Assembly (NCBI GenBank): GCA_030706105.1
Contig: JAUZPC010000020.1
Coordinates: 1 to 16,523 of the forward strand
Length of the DNA stretch: 16,523 bases
Source: Bacteroidota bacterium
GTDB taxonomy: Bacteria; Bacteroidota; Ignavibacteria; Ignavibacteriales; Ignavibacteriaceae
Reading direction: 5' to 3'
A program made the translations under genes and the position numbers. The notes under the pieces are model-generated. The model did no database searches. It was not told where the DNA came from and saw nothing but the letters and a program-made list of their open reading frames with translations. Shown here one piece after another: positions 1 through 8,109 of the stretch (position 1 is its first letter; each line of letters opens with the position of its first letter).

Positions 1-831
1 ACCTTTAATAATTATTTCATAATCTTTAACAATTGCGGCTTCGGTAGCATAGCCATAATCTTTTTTAAGAGTCTCAGCTTCATCTGTAATAACGCCCAGG
101 GACTCTCTTATATCATTAGTTACCTGATTACCGGCAACACCAATAACATTGCTGTGTTTAATTGCTTTGTTATGAAAAATAGCAATATCTGTAGTACCGC
201 CGCCAATATCTATAAGGGCAACGCCTAAATCTTTTTCGTTTTCTTCCAAAACGGAAGAACTTGATGCAATAGGCTGTAATATATAATCTAAAACTTTTAA
301 ACCGGCGCGTTCAACTGATTTTCTAATGTTCGTAATTGCCGCGATTGAAGCCAGTACAATATGATTTGAAGCTTCTAATCTATATCCCGACATACCGATT
401 GGGTTTTCAATCCCGCCCTGATGATCAACAGAGTATTCTTCAGGAATGATATGAAGAATCTGCCTGTCTGTCGGAATGTTAATAGTTCTTACATCAGCTT
501 CAAGTCTGTCTAAATCAGCCTGGGTAATTTCTTTTTCGTCATTATTGATAGTTACATAATTTCTATGTCTGATACTGGTGATATGTTCACCTGCAACACC
601 AACATTTACAGCATCGATCTCAAGCCCTGCCCTGTTTGAAGCAATTGACACAGCCAATTTGATAGCTTCAGCAGTTTTGGAAATATTGGTAACTAATCCT
701 TTGTGCAAACCTTCAGAAGGAGCAACCCCAAAACCAAGAATATTGATTAAGTTATTTTCTTGAATTTCAGCAATAACTGCACAAACTTTTGTAGTACCTA
801 AATCCAAACCGGCAACTATATTATTTTTCAT
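1..831 (-). CDS. ftsA: Cell division protein FtsA, N-terminal 277 residues (cut by window edge)
   Basis: FtsA is an actin-like ATPase that anchors FtsZ polymers to the inner membrane and recruits the later divisome proteins. The frame opens with ATG at 831 and stays open to base 1, so only the N-terminal 277 codons are present; the family is usually about 410-450 residues. The first phosphate-binding motif DLGTTK lies at residues 10-15 and the second, DIGGGTTD, at 208-215, as expected for the actin/Hsp70 superfamily. The stretch between them fits subdomain 1A plus the FtsA-specific 1C insertion. The C-terminal amphipathic membrane anchor lies outside the window. The start overlaps the ftsQ stop as ATGA, which suggests translational coupling. 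A short GGA just upstream is the only Shine-Dalgarno-like signal. Identification is firm. Confidence 0.95.
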   Translation of the reverse strand, partial: MKNNIVAGLDLGTTKVCAVIAEIQENNLINILGFGVAPSEGLHKGLVTNISKTAEAIKLAVSIASNRAGLEIDAVNVGVAGEHITSIRHRNYVTINNDEKEITQADLDRLEADVRTINIPTDRQILHIIPEEYSVDHQGGIENPIGMSGYRLEASNHIVLASIAAITNIRKSVERAGLKVLDYILQPIASSSSVLEENEKDLGVALIDIGGGTTDIAIFHNKAIKHSNVIGVAGNQVTNDIRESLGVITDEAETLKKDYGYATEAAIVKDYEIIIKG

Positions 832-1592
832 TCCGTTACACCTGTACTTTCAAAATTACATGCAAATATTTCATTATCAAATCTTAAATCTATATAATTA
901 CTGTTAGAAATCAAACTTGGTCCTTCGGTTGTATTTCGCCAAAATATTTCAAGATACATCATTTTTTTTGCTTCATCACTTTTGCCGAAATAAACAGGAG
1001 CTTTTGCCCCTGAAAAATTCAGGACAATATTATTTGGATCTGACAAGTCCAATTCTGATAAAGCTTTAAATAAGTTAACATCAATCATTCTTGCCGCATC
1101 TATTATTCTGAAAGCACTTACCAGAAGCGGCGAACTGATAAAGCTTAAACACTCTATTTTTTTGCCGGTATAAAATTTATTTATAACCGGTAAATCCAGC
1201 ACTGCCTTATAATTTTTGAGATCCGGAAGCAACTGAAAATCTTCAGTAATTATCCAAGATTCACTATCAGAGACTAAATGAGCTTTTAACACTTTCTCTT
1301 TTATTTTAATCTCCAGCCTGGAATCTGCATATCTCATTTCCACAGAGCTAATATAAGGATGTTTTAGCAATCTGGATTTAACAATTTCCAAAGGGACATT
1401 AACATCCTTTTTTTTCAATTTTATAAAGGACAAATAATCCTGGCCGCCAATAAGGGAGTCACCAGTAATAACAATTTCAGAAATTTTTACGGGTTTTAAA
1501 CTTTCATTTCTAAAAAAAGAGATATAGATAATAAAACCCGAAAGCAGAACAAAAATAAAGAATGGTATAAAAAAACCTTTTTTTACAGTCAT
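828..1592 (-). CDS. ftsQ: Cell division protein FtsQ/DivIB (POTRA domain)
   Basis: This is a bitopic inner-membrane divisome protein that links FtsL/FtsB and the septal synthase FtsW-FtsI to the cytoplasmic ring. It has 254 residues, typical of the family. The short basic N-terminus (MTVKK) is followed by one hydrophobic segment at about residues 6-27 and then a periplasmic region. A POTRA-like stretch spans about 35-105, with the recognisable pattern of a beta strand (ISEIVITG), a helix, and a strand rich in I and K ending in KIKEKVLKA. The remainder is the beta domain, which is weakly conserved in sequence. The assignment rests on topology, the POTRA pattern and position between murC and ftsA. 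The start lies 2 bases after the murC stop and the stop overlaps the ftsA start by 4 bases. Confidence 0.88.
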   Translation of the reverse strand: MTVKKGFFIPFFIFVLLSGFIIYISFFRNESLKPVKISEIVITGDSLIGGQDYLSFIKLKKKDVNVPLEIVKSRLLKHPYISSVEMRYADSRLEIKIKEKVLKAHLVSDSESWIITEDFQLLPDLKNYKAVLDLPVINKFYTGKKIECLSFISSPLLVSAFRIIDAARMIDVNLFKALSELDLSDPNNIVLNFSGAKAPVYFGKSDEAKKMMYLEIFWRNTTEGPSLISNSNYIDLRFDNEIFACNFESTGVTE

Positions 1593-1594
1593 CT

Positions 1595-2965
1595 TTATTT
1601 CTTCAAAGTTTCAACAAATTTTTCGCCATATTTCCAGATATCGCCTGCTCCCATGGTAATAATAATATCACCATCTTGTTTAATTTCATTTAACTTTGCA
1701 GGAATATCATTTTTATCAGGTACATAAACAACATTTTTATGACCGAATTTTTTAGCAATATTTGCAATAAGTTCACCGGAAATACCTTCAATTGCAGTTT
1801 CTCTTGCAGGGTAAACATCTGTGCAAATGAAAACGTCTGTATTTAAGAAAGAGCGTCCAAATTCCTGATAAAAGTCCCTTGTTCTTGAATACAAATGAGG
1901 TTGAAATACTGCAACTAATCTTCTCTTCCAGCCGGAGCGTACACCTGCTAAAGTTGCACTTGTTTCAGTTGGATGATGTGCATAATCATCAATAACCAAA
2001 ATTTCTTTATCATATTTAACTTCAAATCTTCTGAAAACCCCTGAAAATGTTTCCAGAGATTTCTGTATAATCTTGAAGTCAACTCCCAGTTCAACAGCAA
2101 TAGTAATTGCAGCAAGTGAATTCTTAATATTATGGATACCCGGGGTTCTTAAAGTAACACGTCCAAGGTCTTTACCTTTATAAATAACATTGAACTTACT
2201 CTTAAACTGGTCATATTCAATTTCAGATGCTCTTATATCCGCCTGAGAAGTCAAACCATAGGTTAATACTTTTTTATTTATTTCAGGTAAAATATCCTGC
2301 AATGCCGGCTCATCCAGGCACAAGACGACAAAACCATAAAAAGGAACTTTATTTGCAAATTCAATAAATGCAGATTTAATATCTTCCAGATCTTTATAAG
2401 TATCCAGATGTTCTCTTTCAAGAGTAGTTAAAGCTGCAATAGTAGGAGTAAGTTTTAAGAATGTTCTGTCAAACTCATCTGCTTCAACAACAATAAACTC
2501 GCCTTTACCTAAACGTGCGTTGGTTCCGCCCAAGCTTGAAAGACGTCCACCTACGATAATAGTAGGATCAATATTACCGGCAGTTAAGATTAGGCCAACC
2601 ATAGATGTGGTTGTAGTTTTACCGTGTGTACCTGCAATGCCTATACCATACTGCATACGCATACATTCAGCGAGCATTTCAGAACGTTTAATAATAGGAA
2701 TTTTCTTTTCAATAGCTGCCTGAACTTCAGGATTCTCAATAGCTACTGCTGACGAATAAACCAACACATCTACATCTTTAACATTCTCTGCTGAATGGCC
2801 AGTATATATTTTAATGCCCAGACCTTCTAATCTTTGTGTAATTTCAGACATTGCTTTATCTGAACCTGAGATCTCAAATCCCTGGCTCAATAATATCTCT
2901 GCAATGCCGCTCATTCCAATACCGCCAATGCCAACAAAGTGAACTTTTTTAATATTCTTAAACAT
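1595..2965 (-). CDS. murC: UDP-N-acetylmuramate--L-alanine ligase MurC
   Basis: MurC is a cytoplasmic ligase that adds L-Ala to UDP-MurNAc using ATP, the first peptide step of peptidoglycan precursor synthesis. The protein has 456 residues, full length for the family. The N-terminal Rossmann-like domain carries GIGGIGMSG at residues 12-20, typical of MurC. The P-loop GTHGKTTTT is at 112-120, with the His that distinguishes MurC from MurD and MurE. EADEFDRTF at 161-169 and DDYAHHPTE at 326-334 are the MurC acidic and C-terminal domain signatures. It starts inside the stop of the preceding small membrane-protein gene (TAATG, 1-base overlap) and is followed after 2 bases by ftsQ. No murB or ddl lies between, unlike the proteobacterial layout. 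Confidence 0.97.
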   Translation of the reverse strand: MFKNIKKVHFVGIGGIGMSGIAEILLSQGFEISGSDKAMSEITQRLEGLGIKIYTGHSAENVKDVDVLVYSSAVAIENPEVQAAIEKKIPIIKRSEMLAECMRMQYGIGIAGTHGKTTTTSMVGLILTAGNIDPTIIVGGRLSSLGGTNARLGKGEFIVVEADEFDRTFLKLTPTIAALTTLEREHLDTYKDLEDIKSAFIEFANKVPFYGFVVLCLDEPALQDILPEINKKVLTYGLTSQADIRASEIEYDQFKSKFNVIYKGKDLGRVTLRTPGIHNIKNSLAAITIAVELGVDFKIIQKSLETFSGVFRRFEVKYDKEILVIDDYAHHPTETSATLAGVRSGWKRRLVAVFQPHLYSRTRDFYQEFGRSFLNTDVFICTDVYPARETAIEGISGELIANIAKKFGHKNVVYVPDKNDIPAKLNEIKQDGDIIITMGAGDIWKYGEKFVETLKK

Positions 2966-3435
2966 TATTTCTTATCAATATTTTCTTTAAATTCCATTAA
3001 ACTTTTTATAAGGACTTCTGAATTTTCATAGTCATTAGGTCTTATAAAAAGCTTACGTTTTTTATGTAAAATTCCAATTACAAAAATACTATAATTATCT
3101 TTTATAAGTTTACTTTTTATTAATTTTATTAAAATTATTTTGTCTTTTTCTATACTTTTTTTACTAAAACTGGTTTTAATTACAATTGCAGTTTCAGTAA
3201 TGATCAATTCTTTGTTTTTATATATGTTATAAAGTAAACTAAGCAGTGAATATGCGGCAATAAGTCCTGCCAAATATATGATGGAGGACAGCCCTAAAGT
3301 AAATCCTTTATCAGTAATTTTGCCAAAAACAATTGCTACAACAATAAAAACAAGCAAATAAACTATAGTTGAGATATAGTAAAATGATAGATTGTACTTG
3401 AATTTGTTTTGATATTTACCAGCGTCATTATTCAT
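2965..3435 (-). CDS. Unrecognised small inner-membrane protein inserted between murG and murC
   Basis: I do not recognise this 156-residue protein. Two hydrophobic segments are visible, at about residues 19-39 and 49-71, joined by a short loop. A soluble tail of about 85 residues follows, rich in lysine and isoleucine and with alternating strand-like pattern. The tail begins with a phrase of the form ELIITETAIVIKTS and ends in a predicted helix (VLIKSLMEFKENI). Two membrane helices followed by this kind of beta-rich tail resemble bacterial PH-like (YdbS/YdbT, DUF304-type) proteins, but that is a weak structural guess. It sits 1 base after murG and shares one base with the murC start, so it is embedded in the operon. 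Its position suggests a role in envelope synthesis or division, but no function can be assigned. Confidence 0.85.
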   Translation of the reverse strand: MNNDAGKYQNKFKYNLSFYYISTIVYLLVFIVVAIVFGKITDKGFTLGLSSIIYLAGLIAAYSLLSLLYNIYKNKELIITETAIVIKTSFSKKSIEKDKIILIKLIKSKLIKDNYSIFVIGILHKKRKLFIRPNDYENSEVLIKSLMEFKENIDKK

Positions 3436-3436
3436 A

Positions 3437-4537
3437 TTATTCAGCCAATAGTTTAATTATTTTTTCAGCAATAACATTTACAGCTTCACGCTTGCCTAAT
3501 CTATAAGAATTATTTTTTAAGTAGTTCAGTTTCTCTTCATTTAATAAAGCCGAGTTAATTGAATTGAATAATTCATCATTAATATTTTTATCTTCAATTA
3601 GTATTGCTGCATTTTCATCAACTAATGACTTAGCATTATAAAACTGATGATTAGCAGCCACATTAGGAGAAGGAATTAAAATGGACGGAATTCCTAATGC
3701 AGTTATTTCAGCTAATGTAGTTGCCCCTGCACGTGACACAAGCAAATCAGCAGCAGAAAAATTCACTTCCATATTTTCAATGAACTCTTTTACAATAATT
3801 CCCGGTTTAGTGTAATCCCTGTAAGTATCATAATACAATTTTCCGGTCTGCCAGATCAGAGTATAACCATTCCTTACTAATTTATCTGCAATTCCTGCAA
3901 CGGCTTCATTGATAGATTTAGCACCCAGACTACCGCCTAAAATCAGAATAGTTTTACTGTTAGACTCCAACCCCAGCAATACTTTAGCTTTAGCTTTGTT
4001 AATAAGTTTTAAGCTTACTCTAACAGGATTGCCGCTTACAATAACTTTGTTCTTATTTTTAAAATACTTAACCGAATCATCAAAACTTGTAAAGACTAAA
4101 GAAGCATGTTTTTCCAACATCAAAGTGGTTTTACCGGGGAAGCTATTCTGCTCCAGCAATACAACCTTTGCACCTGCTTTTTTAGCAGCCCATATTGCCG
4201 GGCCGGAAACATACCCGCCTGAACCGATAGCAATATCAGGCTTGAATTTAAAATTAATAATAAGCGCCTGAATGGTTGAGACTACAAGTTTTAAAGGGAA
4301 AAGCAGATTATCAAAAGTAAATTTTCTTGCAAATCCTTTTACCCAGATAGGCTTAAATGGAAATCCCAACAAAGGGACAACATTTGCCTCAATTTTTTTG
4401 TTAGTACCAATAAATAAGAACTCAGAATCAGGCATCAGTTCTTTAAGCTTTTCAGCAACTGCTATTGCAGGGAAAAGATGACCTCCGGTTCCTCCGCCGG
4501 CAAACAAAATGCGATATTTTTTATCAGAATTAATCAT
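3437..4537 (-). CDS. murG: Lipid II synthase MurG (UDP-GlcNAc transferase)
   Basis: MurG transfers GlcNAc from UDP-GlcNAc to lipid I, giving lipid II, on the cytoplasmic face of the inner membrane. It is a GT28, GT-B fold enzyme. The 366 residues match the family length. The N-terminal glycine-rich loop GGGTGGH is at residues 14-20, the second one (GSGGYVSGP) at 105-113, the C-domain loop GGSLGA at 201-206, and the donor-binding SRAGATTLAE at 268-277. The start overlaps the ftsW stop as ATGA, and a good GGAG Shine-Dalgarno sequence lies upstream inside ftsW. The adjacent small membrane-protein gene starts 1 base after the stop. Assignment is firm. Confidence 0.97.
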   Translation of the reverse strand: MINSDKKYRILFAGGGTGGHLFPAIAVAEKLKELMPDSEFLFIGTNKKIEANVVPLLGFPFKPIWVKGFARKFTFDNLLFPLKLVVSTIQALIINFKFKPDIAIGSGGYVSGPAIWAAKKAGAKVVLLEQNSFPGKTTLMLEKHASLVFTSFDDSVKYFKNKNKVIVSGNPVRVSLKLINKAKAKVLLGLESNSKTILILGGSLGAKSINEAVAGIADKLVRNGYTLIWQTGKLYYDTYRDYTKPGIIVKEFIENMEVNFSAADLLVSRAGATTLAEITALGIPSILIPSPNVAANHQFYNAKSLVDENAAILIEDKNINDELFNSINSALLNEEKLNYLKNNSYRLGKREAVNVIAEKIIKLLAE

Positions 4538-5643
4538 CTCATCGCTCCTGCCGGTTGAGCTGCCCGGGCTTTTAATACTGCTGAATTTACAATTCCAATG
4601 TTAATTAGTATCCCTGTAGCACCGCAGACAACAAAAGTTGAAGTACCTCCGTAACTAATAAACGGAAGCGGCAAACCGGTTGTAGGGAACGCCCCTGAGG
4701 CTACAGCCATGTTAACGCAAGCATATACCAATATGGTAAATGAAATTCCAAAGGCCAGTATCTGTCCAAATTTATCCGGTGCTTTTTTAGCAATTACAAG
4801 ACCTAGAAAGAAGAAAAGGACAAATAAACTCATAATGAGTATTGAGCCTATAAAGCCAAGCTCTTCACCGCATATGGCAAAAATAAAATCGCCATAAGAC
4901 TCAGGTAAGAACAAATTATTCTGTCTGCTATGCCCTACTCCAACACCCTGTAAACCACCACTGCCCAAACCAATAATTGCCTGCTGTACCTGATGATTAT
5001 TCTCAGGGCTTATAAACGAAGAAATACGGGCTCTTGCATGGGGATATACCAGAATTACGAGAGCTATGCACGCAATTCCAATTACACCGGTAATTGCAAC
5101 ATGCTTCCATTGAGCATTTCCTACAAACAAAACAATTAAAGAGATGCCAAGAATAAGAGCGCCATTACTTACGTTTGGCTGAATGATTACCAATCCTGCA
5201 ACCAGTAAAATCCAAACCAGACAGGGTAAAAACCCTTTTTTAAGATCCTTGATATCATCGCCTTTACGCTCAATTAGAGCAGCCAGATACATTATCAAAG
5301 CATACTTAGCAATATCTGAGGGCTGAAAAGTAAAAAAGCCTAAGTGAATCCATCTGCCCGCTCCTTTAACATTTGAAGCAATGAACAAAGTTATAACAAG
5401 CAGCACAACCGTAGCAAGGAAACCTACTTTTATAATTTTTTTGTAAAGCCTGTAATCAATAAAAGTACATGCAAGAAGACATATTATGCCTATTGCCACT
5501 TTGGCAACATGCGAACCAAACATACGAAAGGTACTATCGAATTTAGTTTCGCTAAAAGTGCTGCTTGCGCTCATTACAATAATAAGACCTATTGCAAGCA
5601 ACAAAATGGATAATATGAATATTCCTACAGATGCTTTTTTCAT
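4534..5643 (-). CDS. ftsW: Septal peptidoglycan glycosyltransferase FtsW (SEDS family)
   Basis: FtsW is a polytopic SEDS protein that polymerises lipid II into glycan strands at the septum together with its partner FtsI. It has 369 residues with about ten hydrophobic segments. Family signatures are visible: GAGRWI at residues 94-99, QPSD at 107-110, and the loop from GSGGLQGVGVG (about 227-237) to LPESYGDFIFA (246-256). Asp252 in GDFIFA aligns with the catalytic Asp of SEDS enzymes (Asp297 in E. coli FtsW, from memory). The C-terminal region contains LPLPFISYGG, also typical. Position between murD and murG in a dcw cluster favours FtsW over its elongation paralogue RodA. The start lies 1 base after the murD stop with no strong ribosome-binding site, so coupling is likely. 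Confidence 0.96.
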   Translation of the reverse strand: MKKASVGIFILSILLLAIGLIIVMSASSTFSETKFDSTFRMFGSHVAKVAIGIICLLACTFIDYRLYKKIIKVGFLATVVLLVITLFIASNVKGAGRWIHLGFFTFQPSDIAKYALIMYLAALIERKGDDIKDLKKGFLPCLVWILLVAGLVIIQPNVSNGALILGISLIVLFVGNAQWKHVAITGVIGIACIALVILVYPHARARISSFISPENNHQVQQAIIGLGSGGLQGVGVGHSRQNNLFLPESYGDFIFAICGEELGFIGSILIMSLFVLFFFLGLVIAKKAPDKFGQILAFGISFTILVYACVNMAVASGAFPTTGLPLPFISYGGTSTFVVCGATGILINIGIVNSAVLKARAAQPAGAMR

Positions 5644-5644
5644 T

Positions 5645-6994
5645 TTATAATTTATTTACTGCTTCTTTAAATGCTTTGCCTCTGTGCTCATAACTGTTAA
5701 ATTGGTCAAAGCTTTTGCATGCAGGCGAGAGCAAAACAATTTCATTCGCTCTTGCTTCATTATTTGCAGCAACTACAGCCTCTTCCAATGTCTTCTTTAC
5801 TTCAACTTTAATATCACGGTGGAAAAAGTTAAATATTTTTTCTGCTGATGAACCTATTGCATAAATCTTTTTAACTTTTTCAACAACTAAATCTTTAATT
5901 TTATTATAATCGTTACCTTTATCCTGGCCGCCCAGAATTAAAAATATCGGATCGTCAAAACTTCTTAATGCATACCATACAGAATCAACATTTGTAGCTT
6001 TTGAATCATTTATAAACAAAACCCCGTCTATTTCCCTTACCGGCTCTAACCTATGTTCTACAGGAGCAAAAGATCTAAGTGCTTCATACACTTTATCCTT
6101 TTGTTCAGCCAGATATGGATATACAGCACAGAGTGCAGACATTGTATTAAGGATATTATGTTCGCCCTTTATCTGCAAATCCTTTGCCGGGAACCTAAAA
6201 ACCTCAACTCCGTTATTATTAAGAATAATTTCTCCATTATTATAATAACATCCTGTTGCAAGTTCACCGGTTAGTGAAAAGAATATAGTCTTACTATTGT
6301 TATTAAACGTCTGCTGCATAAGTACGGGATCAGACTGATTGAGAATTAGGTAATCTTCAGCATCCTGATTTTTGTATATGTTTAGCTTGGAATTGATGTA
6401 ATTCTGAAAATCATATTCATATCTATTAAGATGATCAGGAGTAACATTAAGAATAAGAGCCTGATTAGGTTTAAACTTATCAATTAAGTCAATCTGGAAA
6501 CTTGATATTTCTAATGCTACAAATTCATCCTCTTTAACATCGAGAGCAATTTCAGAAAAGGCATTACCGATATTCCCTGCTTCATAAGCCTTTAGCCCGC
6601 AGGATTTAATAATATGGGCAATTAAACTGGTAGTAGTAGTTTTACCATTAGTTCCGGTAATTGCAATAATTTTTCCTTTGCAGAAATTATAAGCTAATTC
6701 AATTTCACTAATCAACTTAATGTTTTTTTCTTTTGCTTTTACAATAACATCGCTGTTTAGCGGAACGCCCGGGCTGACGATCATTAAATCGCATTCAAAA
6801 GCTCTATCGGAATGACCACCATATTCAAAATCGATATTGAATTCTTTTAGTGTCTCGATACTGTTTCGTACAAATTCGTTATCGGAAAAATCACTCACAA
6901 ACGGAACACCCCCAAGTTTTTTTACAAGCTTGGCAGCGCCTAAACCGCTTCTGATAGCTCCGATTATTGTAATATTTTTATTTACTATTTCCAT
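5645..6994 (-). CDS. murD: UDP-N-acetylmuramoyl-L-alanine--D-glutamate ligase MurD
   Basis: MurD is the cytoplasmic ATP-dependent ligase that adds D-Glu to UDP-MurNAc-L-Ala. The 449 residues are normal for the family. An N-terminal Rossmann-like UDP-binding domain (TIIGAIRSGLGAA from residue 9) is followed by the P-loop GTNGKTTTT at 114-122. TPDHLNRY at 185-192 and NDSKATN at 329-335 follow; the SKATN motif is characteristic of MurD. Near the C-terminus, SPACKSFDQF is the usual D-Glu-binding region. In the first loop the family glycine pattern GxGxSG appears as GAIRSG, which is a tolerated variation. It shares one base with mraY (TAATG) and ends 1 base before ftsW. Confidence 0.97.
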   Translation of the reverse strand: MEIVNKNITIIGAIRSGLGAAKLVKKLGGVPFVSDFSDNEFVRNSIETLKEFNIDFEYGGHSDRAFECDLMIVSPGVPLNSDVIVKAKEKNIKLISEIELAYNFCKGKIIAITGTNGKTTTTSLIAHIIKSCGLKAYEAGNIGNAFSEIALDVKEDEFVALEISSFQIDLIDKFKPNQALILNVTPDHLNRYEYDFQNYINSKLNIYKNQDAEDYLILNQSDPVLMQQTFNNNSKTIFFSLTGELATGCYYNNGEIILNNNGVEVFRFPAKDLQIKGEHNILNTMSALCAVYPYLAEQKDKVYEALRSFAPVEHRLEPVREIDGVLFINDSKATNVDSVWYALRSFDDPIFLILGGQDKGNDYNKIKDLVVEKVKKIYAIGSSAEKIFNFFHRDIKVEVKKTLEEAVVAANNEARANEIVLLSPACKSFDQFNSYEHRGKAFKEAVNKL

Positions 6995-8109
6995 TATCTT
7001 ATCTTAAATGAAGTTAGACTAATAATAGTTAGAATAATAGCTATTATATAAAACCTTATAACAATTTTGGGTTCAGGCCATCCGAGCATTTCAAAGTGGT
7101 GATGTATAGGAGCCATTTTAAATACTCTTCTGCCTTCTCCATATTTTAGTTTTGTATATTTGAAATATACCCGCTGGATAATAACAGATATTGTTTCCAT
7201 AAAAAAGATACCGCCTAAAATAGGGATCAGCAATTCTTTTTTTACGAGTACACTTAAAATACCTAAAGCACCGCCCAAAGCCAGAGAGCCTGTATCGCCC
7301 ATGAAGACCTGAGCGGGATAAGAATTAAACCACATGAAACCCAAACCGGCACCAATTAAAGCAGCTACAAAAACAGTTAATTCACCTGCCCCGGGTAAAT
7401 AAATTATGTTTAAGTAACTTGACCAAATATGATTGCCTGAAACATAGCAAATTAATGCAAATGCCAGCATTACAATTGTTGTTAATCCTATTGCTAATCC
7501 ATCTAAACCATCGGTTAGATTTACAGCATTGCTTGTGGCTGTTATAATAAAAACAACAACCGGAATATAGAAAATACCAAAATCAAAATTAACGTTCTTT
7601 AGAAACGGAACTGTAGTTACTGTATTAGGGGCATCGGGTGAAAGTGTATGGCTATAATACAAAACAATTCCTACAATAAGTCCGATCAAGACCTGACCGA
7701 GAAGTTTATACCGTGCTATCAGGCCGTTTGGCAGTTTTTTAATTACTTTTAGATAATCATCAATAAAGCCGACTGCACTGAGCCATATAGTACCACCTAA
7801 AACCAGAATAATATATTGGCTTTTAATAGCACCGAACAGAAGCACCGGAATAACAACAGAAAGCATTACAATAATCCCGCCCATAGTTGGAGTTCCGGCT
7901 TTTGACCAATGGAACTTAGGACCATCAATTTTTTTTGCTTCACCAATTTGATGCTTTTGCAATTTTTTAATAATCTTCGGACTTAAATAGAACGATAAGA
8001 ACAGAGCTGTTAATGCGGCTGCAGCACTCCTAAAAGTAATGTAACTGATTAACCCGCCGCCCGGGATATCATATGATTTTCTTAAATAATCTAACAAATA
8101 ATATAACAT
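6994..8109 (-). CDS. mraY: Phospho-N-acetylmuramoyl-pentapeptide transferase MraY
   Basis: MraY is an integral membrane enzyme that transfers phospho-MurNAc-pentapeptide from UDP to undecaprenyl phosphate, making lipid I. The 371 residues contain about ten hydrophobic segments. The active-site motifs are all present: FIDDYLK at residues 115-121 with the paired Asp, NAVNLTDGLDGLA at 194-206 with a further Asp, MGDTGSLALGG at 270-280, and the MraY-specific histidine motif PIHHHFE at 334-340. The last motif separates it from the related WecA-type transferases. The gene overlaps murF by one base at its start and murD by one base at its end (TAATG junctions). A purine-rich AGAAGAG upstream may serve as ribosome-binding site. 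Confidence 0.97.
   Translation of the reverse strand: MLYYLLDYLRKSYDIPGGGLISYITFRSAAAALTALFLSFYLSPKIIKKLQKHQIGEAKKIDGPKFHWSKAGTPTMGGIIVMLSVVIPVLLFGAIKSQYIILVLGGTIWLSAVGFIDDYLKVIKKLPNGLIARYKLLGQVLIGLIVGIVLYYSHTLSPDAPNTVTTVPFLKNVNFDFGIFYIPVVVFIITATSNAVNLTDGLDGLAIGLTTIVMLAFALICYVSGNHIWSSYLNIIYLPGAGELTVFVAALIGAGLGFMWFNSYPAQVFMGDTGSLALGGALGILSVLVKKELLIPILGGIFFMETISVIIQRVYFKYTKLKYGEGRRVFKMAPIHHHFEMLGWPEPKIVIRFYIIAIILTIISLTSFKIR

Noticed and set aside
3909..4481. Two consecutive plus-strand open frames (120 and 69 codons) opposite murG.
   Set aside because: They mirror the conserved murG codons and have no start signals, so they are shadow frames.
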